Position numbers and translations under genes: made by a program. 64,000 nt of DNA from Sodalis sp. CWE (lineage in GTDB: Bacteria; Pseudomonadota; Gammaproteobacteria; Enterobacterales; Enterobacteriaceae): positions 124,001 to 188,000 of the forward strand of contig NZ_JAESFE010000002.1 of the NCBI RefSeq assembly GCF_019646055.1, written 5' to 3'. Positions 22,507-32,561 of this stretch are shown piece after piece; position 1 is the first letter of the stretch, and every line of letters starts with the position of its first letter. The notes under the pieces are model-generated. The model made no database searches, was not told where the DNA came from, and worked only from the letters and a program-made list of their open reading frames with translations.

Positions 22507-22740
22507 ATATAACTTCGCTACTTCTTTACTAAGCGCTAATAACTATTAATTACTTAAAAATGAATTTTATGTTATTTGTTACACTGACCTTTAAAAAATT
22601 CAAAATAACTCATAAAAACAAACTTAAAATGTACCCACTTTTTATCTCCATTGATTAGTTGAATAATAAATATAAAAATTGTTATAGAAATCCAATATCT
22701 TAAGTGGAATTAAGATATGTAGGAAAATGGACGACAAGAA

Positions 22741-24096
22741 ATGACTAATATAGAGCTACGAGCTATTTGGGGTTTAGGGGTGATATTTTCTTTACGGATG
22801 CTCGGTATGTTTATGATGTTGCCAGCACTAGCTACTTATGGCTTGTCTTTGCAAGGTGCTAATGAATTATTTATAGGTTTTGCTATCAGCGTTTATGGAA
22901 TAACACAAGCAATATTTCATATTCCTTTTGGATTGGCTTCTGATCATTTAAATCGCAAATTTCTTATTATTTTTAGTTCGTTGATCTTTGTTTTTGGAAG
23001 CATCGTTGCTGCATTAATTAATAATATATGGGGTGTTATCCTTGGCCGCGCTATTCAAGGGATAGGAACAATTACAGCACCTGTTATGGCTTTACTATCA
23101 GATCTGGTTCGTGAACAAAATCGAATTAAGGCAATAACCCTTATTGGTGTTAGCTTCGGTTTAACTTTTATGACAGCTGTAGTAGTCGGTCCAATTGTAG
23201 CTCATGCCATTGGTCTTAGTGGCTTATTTTTTAGTATTAGTGTACTTACGATAATAGGTACTCTAATGATACTGATAGTGCCCACAGCAAATTATCATGT
23301 ACTTAATCGAGAATCTGGCATTGTACGCGATGGTATATATAAGATTTTAACTAATTCACAATTACTTAAGTTAAACATTGGCATCTTCTGTCTACATTTT
23401 ATACTGATATCTAACTTTATTGTAATTCCATCCACAATGGTTCATGCTGGATTTTTGGAAAATTGTCAATGGAAGGTATATTCCATCATTATGTTAATCT
23501 CATTCGCTATAGGTTGGCCGACCTTTATTTATACTGAAGCTAAGCGATGCATGAAGCGCACATTTTTCTGTTACACAACATTATTATTAATATCAGAGAT
23601 GATGCTGCTTATAGCAAGCAATCATCCCTGGATGGTAATCGCGGGTATTCAACTTTTTTTTCTAGCATTTAATATTATGGAAATTCTGCTTCCATCGTTT
23701 ATAAGTCAAGATTCGCCAATTGGCTATAAAGGCACAGCAATGGGTGTCTACTTTACTAGTCAATTTCTTGGTGGTGCATTTGGAGGAGCATGCGGTGGCC
23801 TTTTATTTCAACTTAAAGGAACTCAGTTAGTATTTTTAGTGGGGTTACTAGTAGTACTGATTTGCTTGTTGGTAAGTATAGTATTATGTGAACCGTCACA
23901 TATGAACAGCTTACGTATTGCCTTATCTGATTATAAAAAAATTAATGAAAAATTGTTAATTCAAAATCTCAAAGTGTATCCAGGAATAATTGAAGTAATA
24001 GTAATTCCTGATGAACAAAGCGCGTATATTAAGGGAGATATTCGAAGAATTGCATATGAAGATTTAAAAAAAATAATTATTTCTTCTCAAACTTAA
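22741..24096 (+). CDS. yajR: MFS transporter YajR with C-terminal YAM domain
   Basis: Major facilitator superfamily transporter, 451 residues (E. coli YajR 454). Twelve hydrophobic segments are present, with motif A as FGLASDHLNRKFLII and a central ALLSDLVREQNRIKA that matches E. coli YajR. The C-terminal 60 residues (from about 393), including YPGIIEVIVIPDEQSAYIKG, correspond to the cytosolic ferredoxin-like YAM domain that distinguishes YajR from other MFS drug transporters. Its substrate is not established. In E. coli it sits next to cyoE, as here, but on the other strand orientation of its own block. It has its own upstream gap of 234 nt. Confidence 0.92.
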   Translation: MTNIELRAIWGLGVIFSLRMLGMFMMLPALATYGLSLQGANELFIGFAISVYGITQAIFHIPFGLASDHLNRKFLIIFSSLIFVFGSIVAALINNIWGVILGRAIQGIGTITAPVMALLSDLVREQNRIKAITLIGVSFGLTFMTAVVVGPIVAHAIGLSGLFFSISVLTIIGTLMILIVPTANYHVLNRESGIVRDGIYKILTNSQLLKLNIGIFCLHFILISNFIVIPSTMVHAGFLENCQWKVYSIIMLISFAIGWPTFIYTEAKRCMKRTFFCYTTLLLISEMMLLIASNHPWMVIAGIQLFFLAFNIMEILLPSFISQDSPIGYKGTAMGVYFTSQFLGGAFGGACGGLLFQLKGTQLVFLVGLLVVLICLLVSIVLCEPSHMNSLRIALSDYKKINEKLLIQNLKVYPGIIEVIVIPDEQSAYIKGDIRRIAYEDLKKIIISSQT

Positions 24097-24273
24097 AGTT
24101 AAACCTTAAAAAAAGCAAAAAAAAGAAATAACTTATTCAAGTGAAGGTAAGTTGAATGGTGATTTGTTTTAAATAAAAATTGTAAATAAGTGCAATAAAT
24201 GATAAGGAATATATATATTGCAAGATATTTTAAAAATAAATTTTTAATCAAAAGCTAATAAGATAATTAAATA

Positions 24274-25167
24274 ATGAAAATTACTATTTTAGGTTGCGGG
24301 GCATTAGGAATGCTTTGGCTAGTAGCGTTAAATCGTCAAGGTCATTACATCCAAGGATGGCTAAAAGTGCCTCGATCAACTTGTGATGTAAAAGTTATTA
24401 ATGTAAAAGAAAAGAAAGAAGATCGTTTACAATTTTTAGCTAATAATGAAAAACATTTATCTGAAAGCAACTTGTTATTAGTAGCATTAAAGGCCTGGCA
24501 AATATCTAAATCAGTAAAGAAGTTATTGCCGAAACTACGTACTGATTGTATTATCTTGTTATTGCATAATGGACTTGGCGCATATGAAGAACTATTACCT
24601 ATTTTAGTTCAGCCATTAGTTATCGGCATTACTACTCATGCTGTTTATCGTGAAGACAATAAAATTTATCATGTTAATAACGGTATAACTTTTATTGGAC
24701 CTGGAAACGTCAAAGCGAAATCATTAAGAATAATAACAACACAACTATTAAACTCATCTTTGCCAGAAGTAATTTGGCATGATAATATTACCGCGATAAG
24801 TTGGATTAAATTTGCTGCTAACTGCATAATAAATCCTCTTACCGCAATTTATAATTGTCGAAATGGTTTATTAGAGCGTTATTCAAAAGAAGTTGAAACT
24901 GTTTGTCGCGAAATAACTCTATTAATGAATAGAGAAGGGTTTCATTTCCATCATGAAAGTCTTCTTATTTACATTAAACAAATTATTCATTGCACCGAAA
25001 ATAATTTCTCTTCCATGTTGCAAGATATCCGGGCTAATCGAAAATCAGAAATAGATTATATTACAGGTTATGCTCTTCGTCGCGCACATTTACATGGAAT
25101 AAGTTTACCAAAAAATCAACGGATATTTGATCAAATAAAAAAAAAGGAGAGATTTAATTATGTATAA
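24274..25167 (+). CDS. panE: 2-dehydropantoate 2-reductase
   Basis: NADPH-dependent ketopantoate reductase of pantothenate synthesis, 297 residues (E. coli 303). The Rossmann start MKITILGCGALGMLWLVAL gives the dinucleotide motif GxGxxG. The catalytic Lys lies in SWIKFAANCIINPLTA near residue 175. A conserved acidic/substrate segment SSMLQDIRANRKSEIDYITG lies near residue 250. It overlaps yajL by 8 nt, as the same pair is joined in E. coli. No other pantothenate gene is in the window, so whether the whole pathway survives cannot be judged. Confidence 0.93.
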   Translation: MKITILGCGALGMLWLVALNRQGHYIQGWLKVPRSTCDVKVINVKEKKEDRLQFLANNEKHLSESNLLLVALKAWQISKSVKKLLPKLRTDCIILLLHNGLGAYEELLPILVQPLVIGITTHAVYREDNKIYHVNNGITFIGPGNVKAKSLRIITTQLLNSSLPEVIWHDNITAISWIKFAANCIINPLTAIYNCRNGLLERYSKEVETVCREITLLMNREGFHFHHESLLIYIKQIIHCTENNFSSMLQDIRANRKSEIDYITGYALRRAHLHGISLPKNQRIFDQIKKKERFNYV

Positions 25168-25777
25168 ATCAGCTCTTCTTTGCGTCGCTAATGGCACTGA
25201 GGAAATTGAAGTTGTTACTATATTTGATCTATTAAAAAGAGCCAATATCCAGGTAAAAATGGCCAATGTTAACGGTGATGATCATACATTGATGGTCATT
25301 TGTTCATATGGACTACGACTATTTTCTGATGCCCGGCTGGTTGATTTAAAAGAACAGTTTTTTGATGTCATCATCCTACCTGGAGGACAGAGAGGTTCAG
25401 AATGTTTTCAGCGAAGTTCACTGTTGATGGAGTATATTAATCAAATGCACCTCCTTGGTAAGCTAGTAGCGGCTATATGTGCTGCTCCAGTTTTAGTATT
25501 ACAAAACTATCAAATATTTAAAGAAGCTTATATGACTAGTTTTCCGGCATTTAAAAACTGTATTCCTAAACATCGTTGGATAGATCAGCGTGTTGTATAT
25601 GATGCACATTACCATTTACTTACTAGTCAAGGTCCTGGAACAGCTATAGATTTTTCTTTGAATATTATTTCATTGCTTTGTGGAAAGCTTAAAGCAACCG
25701 AGGTAGCGTCGCAATTAGTCCTTCCAAAGGACGTCCTGAACTTTGATGTTTGCTCAACAGATAATAAAGAAATTTAA
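25160..25777 (+). CDS. yajL: YajL, DJ-1/PfpI family protein
   Basis: DJ-1 superfamily protein, 205 residues (E. coli YajL 196). The reactive Cys is in AAICAAPVLVL near residue 106, and the supporting Glu is in ANGTEEIEVVT near residue 15. The C-terminal LLTSQGPGTAIDFSLNII is the family signature. YajL-type proteins are described as oxidative-stress chaperones and as deglycases, the latter being debated. The ATG has a good AAGGAGAG ribosome-binding site inside the end of panE. It was formerly named thiJ, but no thiamine role is implied. Confidence 0.92.
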   Translation: MYKSALLCVANGTEEIEVVTIFDLLKRANIQVKMANVNGDDHTLMVICSYGLRLFSDARLVDLKEQFFDVIILPGGQRGSECFQRSSLLMEYINQMHLLGKLVAAICAAPVLVLQNYQIFKEAYMTSFPAFKNCIPKHRWIDQRVVYDAHYHLLTSQGPGTAIDFSLNIISLLCGKLKATEVASQLVLPKDVLNFDVCSTDNKEI

Positions 25778-26872
25778 TGAACAAATTAATTCCTTAATGC
25801 TTGGTGTCGTTTTTTAAAATTACTGAAATGAAACTAACATCTCTTTCATCAAGAACCAAATTTTTATGAAAAATTAACGCTTAAAATATAAGAAGCTTTT
25901 TAACCCAATGGAATAAATAAAAAAATCAAACTCTACTTCTAAAGGTTATTAAGAATTTAATAGAGATTAAAAATCGAGTTAACCGAAAAGACAACTTTTT
26001 GTGCCATTTAACTTTAAATTATTAAAACTACTTTCTGATAAGAATCTACAATACGGCGAACCGTTAAATAAAAAAATATATAGGTTATATTAAAAATAAA
26101 CCTTTCCAACAATCTTTTATTCATTTCTAAAATTAGAATCTATAATCGATTTCTTGATTGTTTCCAATGAAAAGAGCCTTTATAGCTAACTATATCAACG
26201 TCTTTGAAAATTTTCTGTAAATTTACTGGAAGTAAATGAAACGTTGATTCAATTCAGACAAGCACAAGAATACGTTAAATTATTTTTTTAAACTTGATTA
26301 AACTTTCCCACTAGAGGAACATGCTTCATGCATGAATTAACCAAGCAGAGATAACAAAGATATTGGTATAAAGTTGATATTGATTTTTTGTCAGAAATGC
26401 AAGAAACGAAACTTGCTTTTTGGATAGTATTGTTGATGCGCTTGTTTTTCTTGCAAAGTCATTCAGTAATACCTGTCCTTTTAGCTGGATAAACAGCAAA
26501 CAAAGAAAAATTTTTTTAATTAAAGTCTTGATCGTTTGATAGAGCTTTGCTAATGCTATTATCAGATGAGCTGTTAAAAACAAGACAATTTTCTTGATGT
26601 TTTAATTGACGTAAGTGAAAGTAATTTACTCTAATCAAAGAGAGCAAATCTCAAAAGAAATAATTTTTTCCTAAAAAAATTTGCCAGTGATATTGTAATG
26701 AGTGTAACGCAATCCAATGACGTAGAATTATTTCGAGAATTCCGCTTAATACATTTGAAATATGTTACTACATTTAGATACGATATTGCTATCTTAAATA
26801 TTTTTAGCAAACTATGTACGTTACTAAACGCAACAAACAATTAATTGTTGCATGTCAAAATGTGAGAGCTGT
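25778..26872. other. 1.1-kb AT-rich gap upstream of dxs
   Basis: E. coli has thiI, xseB and ispA between yajL and dxs. None is recognisable here. Two open frames at 26326-26583 (-) and 26631-26840 (-) lack any family pattern. The sequence directly before dxs (26760-26860) also gives no convincing IspA C-terminus in any frame. Confidence 0.55.
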
Positions 26873-28732
26873 ATGAGTTTTGATGCAAGTAAATATCCAA
26901 CGTTAGCCTTGGCTGATAATCCTATAAAGTTACGTCAACTGCCTAAAAAAGCTTTAACAATATTATGCAATGAATTACGACAATTTTTGCTAGATACCGT
27001 AAGTCGTTCAAGTGGTCACCTTGCCTCAGGATTAGGAACAATAGAACTGACAGTAGCTTTGCACTATGTGTATAATACACCGTTTGATCGATTAATTTGG
27101 GATGTTGGTCATCAAGCTTATCCACACAAAATTTTAACTGGACGACGAAACCGCATTGCTACTATACGTCAGCGTAACGGACTACATCCATTCCCTTGGC
27201 GAGAAGAGAGTGAATATGATCATCTCTCAGTAGGGCATTCTTCTACTTCTATTAGCGCTGGGCTTGGAATGGCAATTGCAGCAGCTTATGAAGGGTCAGA
27301 TCGTCGTATAGTTTGCGTTATTGGTGATGGTGCCATTACTGCTGGCATGGCATTTGAAGCAATAAATCATGCTGGAGATATTAAATCTGATTTATTAATC
27401 ATATTAAATGATAATGAAATGTCTATCTCTAGAAATGTTGGGGCATTAAATACTCACTTAGCACGTATGTTCTCTGGAAAGATTTTTTATACTATTCGTA
27501 ATGGCAGTAAAAAGGTACTTTCTGGTATGCCTCAAACATTTATGAAGCGTATAGAAAAGTACATCAAAAATATGATAACACCTAGTTCATGGTTTGAAGA
27601 ACTTGGATTTAATTACACTGGTCCAGTAAATGGACATGATGTTCAAGGATTAATAAAAACACTAAAGAATATACAGGTTAAAAAAGGGCCACAGATTCTT
27701 CATGCTATAACTAAAAAAGGTTATGGTTATGTGCCAGCTGAACAAGATCCTATTCGTTGGCATGCAGTACCAAAATTTAATCTTAACAATGGATCAATTC
27801 CAAATAGTAAAAATAAAAATATCCCTTCTTACTCAGAAGTGTTTGGTGAATGGCTATGCGCTACTGCTGCGCAAGATAATAAGTTAATGGCAATTACTCC
27901 AGCTATGGGAGAAGGATCTGGCATGTTTGCATTCTCTCAGCGTTATCCACGTCAATACTTTGATGTAGCTATCGCTGAACAACATGCGGTTACTTTTTCT
28001 GCTGGACTAGCTATTAGCGGTTATCGACCTGTAGTTGCTATTTATTCTACTTTTTTACAAAGAGCTTATGATCAGATTATTCATGATATAGCGCTTCAAA
28101 ATTTGCCGATATTATTTGCTATTGATCGTGGCGGTATTGTTGGTACTGATGGAGCAACCCATCAAGGAGCTTTTGATCTATCATATCTGCGATGTATTCC
28201 CAATATGGTTATTATGACACCAAGCGATGAAAATGAGTGCCGATTAATGTTGTATACTGGTTATTCTTATCAGAAAGGACCTAGCGTGGTTCGCTATCCA
28301 CGAGGTATGGGTACTGGTGCAGCATTTAGTAATTTATATAAATTATCTATAGGGAAAGGAATTATCCATCGACACGGAATCACTGTAGCGATTCTTAATT
28401 TTGGAGCTTTATTACCTTTTGCTAAAGAAGCTGCAGAATCAATAGGCGCAACTCTTGTGGACATGCGATTTGTTAAGCCTCTTGACGAATTTTTAATAAA
28501 CCAATTGGCTGACACTCATCGAGCATTAGTAACAATCGAAGAAAATACTATTATAGGTGGAGCTGGTAGCGGTGTAAATAATTATGTACTATATCATCGA
28601 TTGCAAATACCGGTATTAAATATTGGCTTACCGGATTATTTTATTCCACATGGAAGTCAAGAGGAAATTCGTTCAGATTTAGGTCTCGATGGTGAAGGAA
28701 TTCAACGTCAAATTGAAAATTGGTTACTTTAA
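26873..28732 (+). CDS. dxs: 1-deoxy-D-xylulose-5-phosphate synthase
   Basis: Thiamine-diphosphate enzyme joining pyruvate and glyceraldehyde 3-phosphate, first step of the MEP isoprenoid pathway, 619 residues (E. coli 620). I chose the ATG giving [15 protein letters not shown] because it matches the E. coli start exactly. An in-frame ATG seven codons upstream (26852) is possible. Key segments: [25 protein letters not shown] with the TPP/Mg motif, [15 protein letters not shown] with the catalytic Glu region, and VRYPRG. It converges on thiL. It needs TPP, which ThiL makes, so the two neighbours are functionally linked. Confidence 0.97.
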   Translation: MSFDASKYPTLALADNPIKLRQLPKKALTILCNELRQFLLDTVSRSSGHLASGLGTIELTVALHYVYNTPFDRLIWDVGHQAYPHKILTGRRNRIATIRQRNGLHPFPWREESEYDHLSVGHSSTSISAGLGMAIAAAYEGSDRRIVCVIGDGAITAGMAFEAINHAGDIKSDLLIILNDNEMSISRNVGALNTHLARMFSGKIFYTIRNGSKKVLSGMPQTFMKRIEKYIKNMITPSSWFEELGFNYTGPVNGHDVQGLIKTLKNIQVKKGPQILHAITKKGYGYVPAEQDPIRWHAVPKFNLNNGSIPNSKNKNIPSYSEVFGEWLCATAAQDNKLMAITPAMGEGSGMFAFSQRYPRQYFDVAIAEQHAVTFSAGLAISGYRPVVAIYSTFLQRAYDQIIHDIALQNLPILFAIDRGGIVGTDGATHQGAFDLSYLRCIPNMVIMTPSDENECRLMLYTGYSYQKGPSVVRYPRGMGTGAAFSNLYKLSIGKGIIHRHGITVAILNFGALLPFAKEAAESIGATLVDMRFVKPLDEFLINQLADTHRALVTIEENTIIGGAGSGVNNYVLYHRLQIPVLNIGLPDYFIPHGSQEEIRSDLGLDGEGIQRQIENWLL

Positions 28733-28891
28733 AGTAATTTTTGACTCTAAAATAATTACTAGATTAATTTTTTAATCTGTTATTTTCATCTAGACTAACA
28801 AAATTTACTAGACATTTTATAGTAAATCGATCTTGTTTATTTTTATCATAAAATCTTTTTTGTTAGTTTTTCTTGATAAAAGAAAGTTCTT

Positions 28892-28909
28892 CTCTTCTTT
28901 GAAGAAGAG
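28892..28909. terminator. Possible bidirectional terminator between dxs and thiL
   Basis: An inverted repeat CTCTTCTT-TG-AAGAAGAG lies in the 201-nt space between the convergent genes dxs and thiL. The stem is short and there is no long U tract, though T-rich sequence follows on both sides. Placement between convergent ends supports a terminator. Strength is doubtful. Confidence 0.4.
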
Positions 28910-28933
28910 GTGTTCTTATTATTTAGATAATCT

Positions 28934-29914
28934 TTATTTGAAGTGAGTATATCCACTCCAGCTATATTCTACTTTTTTATTATTTCGCATAAACTGAATT
29001 CCTTCATTTTTTGGTATGATGTAACCGATGCAAGTAAAAGATGTGTTGGTACAATTTAGATCTGCTACTATATTTCCTAAGAGGCGATCATTGATAGGAG
29101 AAACTGTAAAGCATAACTCGTAATCTTCACCCCCACTGAGCGCCCAATGTAACGCTTGATCTTGATTACTGTGTCGAAGAAGTGCTAGTGAATAGGGAAT
29201 ACTGTCCAAATTAATGCAAGCTCCACAATTGCTACGAACAAGAATATGATTCAAATCCATTATTGCACCATCTGAAATATCAATCGCAGCGCTTGCAATA
29301 TTTCGAAGTGCTTTTCCTTGTAAAATACGTGGTTGTGGACGCAAATGGCGCGATAACAAATATTGTCTATCTTGTAAATTAAAAATTCGCAAACGTTTTT
29401 GCAATATTGCTAAGCCAGCCGCGCTATCTCCAAGAGTGCCAGTAACATAAATCCGATCACCAACGCAAGCTCCATGTCGTGTTAAGGCACACCCAAAGGG
29501 TACTTTTCCTTGAATGGTCATGGTTAAGCTTAACGGACCACAAGTGATATCTCCACCAATAAGTTGCATATTATGATAATTTAACTCTCGAAAAAGACTC
29601 TTGCTAAAAGAGGCCAGCCAATCTTCATTTATCGAAGGAAGAGTTATTGCGAGAGAGAGCCAAGCTGGATCAGCTCCCATAGAAGCCAAGTCACTTAAAT
29701 TAACCGCAAGTGATTTATATCCCAAGTCTGTTGGATGAATATCCGGCATAAAATGTTTTCCAGCTATCAATGTATCCGTACTGACTGCAATCAACTCTTC
29801 TTTATTTGTTGATAGCAGCGCGCAGTCATCACCAACTCCCATGATTACGTCTTGCCGTGTTTTTTGCATTTTATTAAAAAAACGATCAATAAGATCAATT
29901 TCTTTGCATGACAT
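28934..29914 (-). CDS. thiL: Thiamine-monophosphate kinase
   Basis: ATP-dependent kinase that turns thiamine monophosphate into the cofactor TPP, 326 residues (E. coli 325). Visible motifs: IMGVGDDCALL near residue 20, AVSTDTLIAGKHF, the metal-binding LAVNLSDLASMGADPAW, and WALSGGEDYELCFTV near residue 265. It is the last gene of the ribD-ribH-nusB-thiL group, 89 nt after nusB, in E. coli order. In E. coli pgpA follows thiL. Here dxs converges directly. Confidence 0.97.
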   Translation of the reverse strand: MSCKEIDLIDRFFNKMQKTRQDVIMGVGDDCALLSTNKEELIAVSTDTLIAGKHFMPDIHPTDLGYKSLAVNLSDLASMGADPAWLSLAITLPSINEDWLASFSKSLFRELNYHNMQLIGGDITCGPLSLTMTIQGKVPFGCALTRHGACVGDRIYVTGTLGDSAAGLAILQKRLRIFNLQDRQYLLSRHLRPQPRILQGKALRNIASAAIDISDGAIMDLNHILVRSNCGACINLDSIPYSLALLRHSNQDQALHWALSGGEDYELCFTVSPINDRLLGNIVADLNCTNTSFTCIGYIIPKNEGIQFMRNNKKVEYSWSGYTHFK

Positions 29915-30003
29915 GCTTTTTCCGTCACTCTAGTTTATCATTTATGCTTATTTCAACAATCAGCGGTTAGTGACTCACAATGGGAACAATCGGTATGATA
30001 CTT

Positions 30004-30474
30004 TTATTCAGAGCGCATTTGAAAAGCAATTCTATTTAAAACACCATTAATAAATTTATGACTTTTTTCTGCACCAAATAGTTTAGTTAATTCAATAGCT
30101 TCATTAATAGCAACCTTATAGGGTATATCCCGACAATTGTTCAATTCAAACAAAGCAATGCGCAACACTGCACGTTCAACCTGATCCACTCTTTTCAAAC
30201 GACGTGAAAGATAAGGTTCCATTAATCCATCTAACTCTTTGCTATTATTTATGACTCCAGTATACAGTTCATAGAAATAATTGATATCTATATCTGCTAC
30301 GCTTTGATTCAATAAAAATTGAATTTCAACGTCGGTAGCTCTGTTATTCGATAATTGCCAAGAATAAAGTGCTTGAACTGCACACTGTCGAGCCCGACTT
30401 CGACGGGAAGCAAAGTTATTTTTATAAAATTTCTCATTATTGCTGATTGAATTTATCATAAAAAGCTTATTCAT
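30004..30474 (-). CDS. nusB: Transcription antitermination factor NusB
   Basis: All-helical RNA-binding factor that with NusE binds boxA in rRNA leaders, 156 residues (E. coli 139). The core [40 protein letters not shown] and [16 protein letters not shown] is well conserved. The extra N-terminal 23 residues come from a start at 30474 that overlaps ribH by 8 nt. A second ATG five codons later (30459) is equally possible. It is kept in the riboflavin gene cluster exactly as in E. coli. Confidence 0.94.
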   Translation of the reverse strand: MNKLFMINSISNNEKFYKNNFASRRSRARQCAVQALYSWQLSNNRATDVEIQFLLNQSVADIDINYFYELYTGVINNSKELDGLMEPYLSRRLKRVDQVERAVLRIALFELNNCRDIPYKVAINEAIELTKLFGAEKSHKFINGVLNRIAFQMRSE

Positions 30475-30937
30475 TTAATAGCTTGAGTACGTTAATCATC
30501 TCAAGAGCAGCTAGCGCAGCTTCTGTACCTTTATTTCCGGCTTTTGTTCCAGCGCGCTCAATAGCTTGTTCAACATTTTCAGTAGTTAATACTCCACATG
30601 TTACTGGTATCATAGTTCGAATAGAAACTGCAGATAGACTAGAGATACATTCACTTGAAATAAGATCGAAATGGGAAGTACTTCCGCGAATAATTGTCCC
30701 TAACGCTACAATTGCATTATAATTTTTGCTGTTTGCTAGCATATTAGCTACTAATGGTAGTTCATAAGCTCCAGGGACCCAAATTACAGTAATATTTTTA
30801 TCCTTAACTTGACCAACACGTTTTAAAGTTTCGATCGCGCCACTAAGAAGTTTCTCATTTATAAAATAATTAAAACGTGACACAACAATGGCGATATATG
30901 CATTAGAAGTTAAAAAAGCACCTTCAATAATATTCAA
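30467..30937 (-). CDS. ribH: 6,7-dimethyl-8-ribityllumazine synthase
   Basis: Penultimate enzyme of riboflavin synthesis, condensing the ribityl-pyrimidine with 3,4-dihydroxy-2-butanone 4-phosphate. At 156 residues it equals the E. coli enzyme (also called RibE). It has [12 protein letters not shown] at the N-terminal substrate site, [24 protein letters not shown] with the catalytic His, and [20 protein letters not shown]. It lies 102 nt downstream of ribD and overlaps nusB. Expected to form the icosahedral or pentameric family assembly. Confidence 0.97.
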   Translation of the reverse strand: MNIIEGAFLTSNAYIAIVVSRFNYFINEKLLSGAIETLKRVGQVKDKNITVIWVPGAYELPLVANMLANSKNYNAIVALGTIIRGSTSHFDLISSECISSLSAVSIRTMIPVTCGVLTTENVEQAIERAGTKAGNKGTEAALAALEMINVLKLLNE

Positions 30938-31039
30938 TTAATATATCCTCTTTTTTATTATTTACGTTAAACAGATCATTTTGATCTAACATTACAATCC
31001 TAACAAAATTTTCATCAATAACATAAATTAAATGAAATT

Positions 31040-32164
31040 CTATCGATCAGGCGTTAAACGTAGCCGAACATCAGGACCAACTTGCTGAACATCAAGTAGA
31101 ACAAAACTAGGTACTGTACTAAGCTTTTCTAATCCTTTTAAAAAACACAATGGACGGGCATCAGAACCAAGTAATTTCGGCGCTTGATAGAGTATTAATT
31201 CATCTACTAGATTACTACTTAATAGTGCTCCAGCTAACCTTGCACCTGCTTCAACCCATAAATTATTAATCTGGCGGCATCCTAAACGAATCATTAGTTC
31301 TATTAGGTCAAGGTGTTTTGATTTATTTCCTTCATTCATTGGTATTTGAATCTGCTCAACAGAACTAGGCCATACTAAATCATCAGGAAATTTACGGGCT
31401 AACCAAGTTAAACCTTCGCTCATTATAATTCGATGCAATGGTCTGACACAATTATTGCTATCAATAATAACTCGTATTGGTTGACGAAATCGTTCCAACG
31501 GATAAATTGCCTGTACATCTTTTGGTAAAGATGACCAGCGTACTGTTAAAGTAGGATTATCTGCTAGTACCGTAGTAGCGGTAGATAAAATAGCGTCACT
31601 TTCAGCCCTCCAGCATTGTACATCTTGTCTTGATTGGAGAGAAGTGATCCATTGACTTTCTCCAGACGCCATAGCCGTACGACCATCCAATGATGAAGCG
31701 AGCTTAAGTCTAACCCATGGAAAACCAGTTCGCATACGCTTAAGGAAGCCTCTATTTATGGTTTCTGCATCAGAAATCATCAAGCCATAACGTACCTTAA
31801 TTCCAGCTTGTTGCAATCGGAAAAATCCACGCCCTGCTATCTGAGGGTTTGGATCAGAAATAGTAGACACTACTCGTGCTATACCAGCCTGTATCAGCGC
31901 TTCAGTACAAGGAGGTGTTTTTCCATGGTGGCTACATGGCTCAAGTGTAACATATGCGGTAGCGCCGTATGCCTTGCTACCTGCGTTATGCAATGCACAT
32001 ATCTCAGCATGTTGTTCACCGAAATATTGATGATTTCCTTCGCCGACAATACGTCCTTTTTGAACAATAACACACCCAACATTGGGGTTCGGTGCAGCTG
32101 TAAAACGACCTCGATTTGCTAGTTTGAATGCACGTTTAAGAAAAAATTCATCATCATCCATCAT
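31040..32164 (-). CDS. ribD: Bifunctional riboflavin deaminase/reductase RibD
   Basis: Two-domain enzyme of riboflavin synthesis, 374 residues (E. coli 367). The N-terminal deaminase has zinc ligands in EQHAEICALH and EPCSHHGKTPPC (about residues 50-85). The C-terminal reductase has RMRTGFPWVRLKLASSLDGR, GESQWIT and the NADPH-binding LWVEAGARLAGALL. Both domains look intact. It is first in the ribD-ribH-nusB-thiL group. E. coli has nrdR directly upstream, which is missing here. An FMN riboswitch is not apparent. Confidence 0.97.
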   Translation of the reverse strand: MMDDDEFFLKRAFKLANRGRFTAAPNPNVGCVIVQKGRIVGEGNHQYFGEQHAEICALHNAGSKAYGATAYVTLEPCSHHGKTPPCTEALIQAGIARVVSTISDPNPQIAGRGFFRLQQAGIKVRYGLMISDAETINRGFLKRMRTGFPWVRLKLASSLDGRTAMASGESQWITSLQSRQDVQCWRAESDAILSTATTVLADNPTLTVRWSSLPKDVQAIYPLERFRQPIRVIIDSNNCVRPLHRIIMSEGLTWLARKFPDDLVWPSSVEQIQIPMNEGNKSKHLDLIELMIRLGCRQINNLWVEAGARLAGALLSSNLVDELILYQAPKLLGSDARPLCFLKGLEKLSTVPSFVLLDVQQVGPDVRLRLTPDR

Positions 32165-32561
32165 CTTTTTTTCTTAACAAAAAGAAAATTAATTAGTATT
32201 GGCGTCTATAGTTTTTTAAAGTTGCTTACTCATGCAAGCTCTTAAGTAAGAAAAAAATGCATGTGTGAGTTATATTTTTTAAATGAGTCCTGTTGTACAG
32301 AAAAATAAAAACCTTTTATTAGATAAACTTGCTTTTCTAAAAATTTAAAACATAAAGATGTTCCTTTTTATAGGATAGCATTACTCATGCCACATCATTA
32401 CACTAAATAGTTTATTGATCGATAAATAAATTAGAGTAATATTATATCAGTTCTGATCTTTGATTTAACTTTTAGTTAAATTAATAAAAAAAAACAAAAG
32501 TAAAAAATATTAATAGCTTTTTTATATTAATCTCGATAAAGTTGCCTCAAAAAAACTAAAT
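32165..32561. other. Gap between ribD and secF; nrdR absent
   Basis: About 400 bases that must hold the promoter of the rib cluster. E. coli has nrdR near here. No zinc-ribbon or ATP-cone pattern is seen. An imperfect inverted repeat ACTCATGCA ... TGCATGTGTGAGT spans about 32227-32271. Confidence 0.5.
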
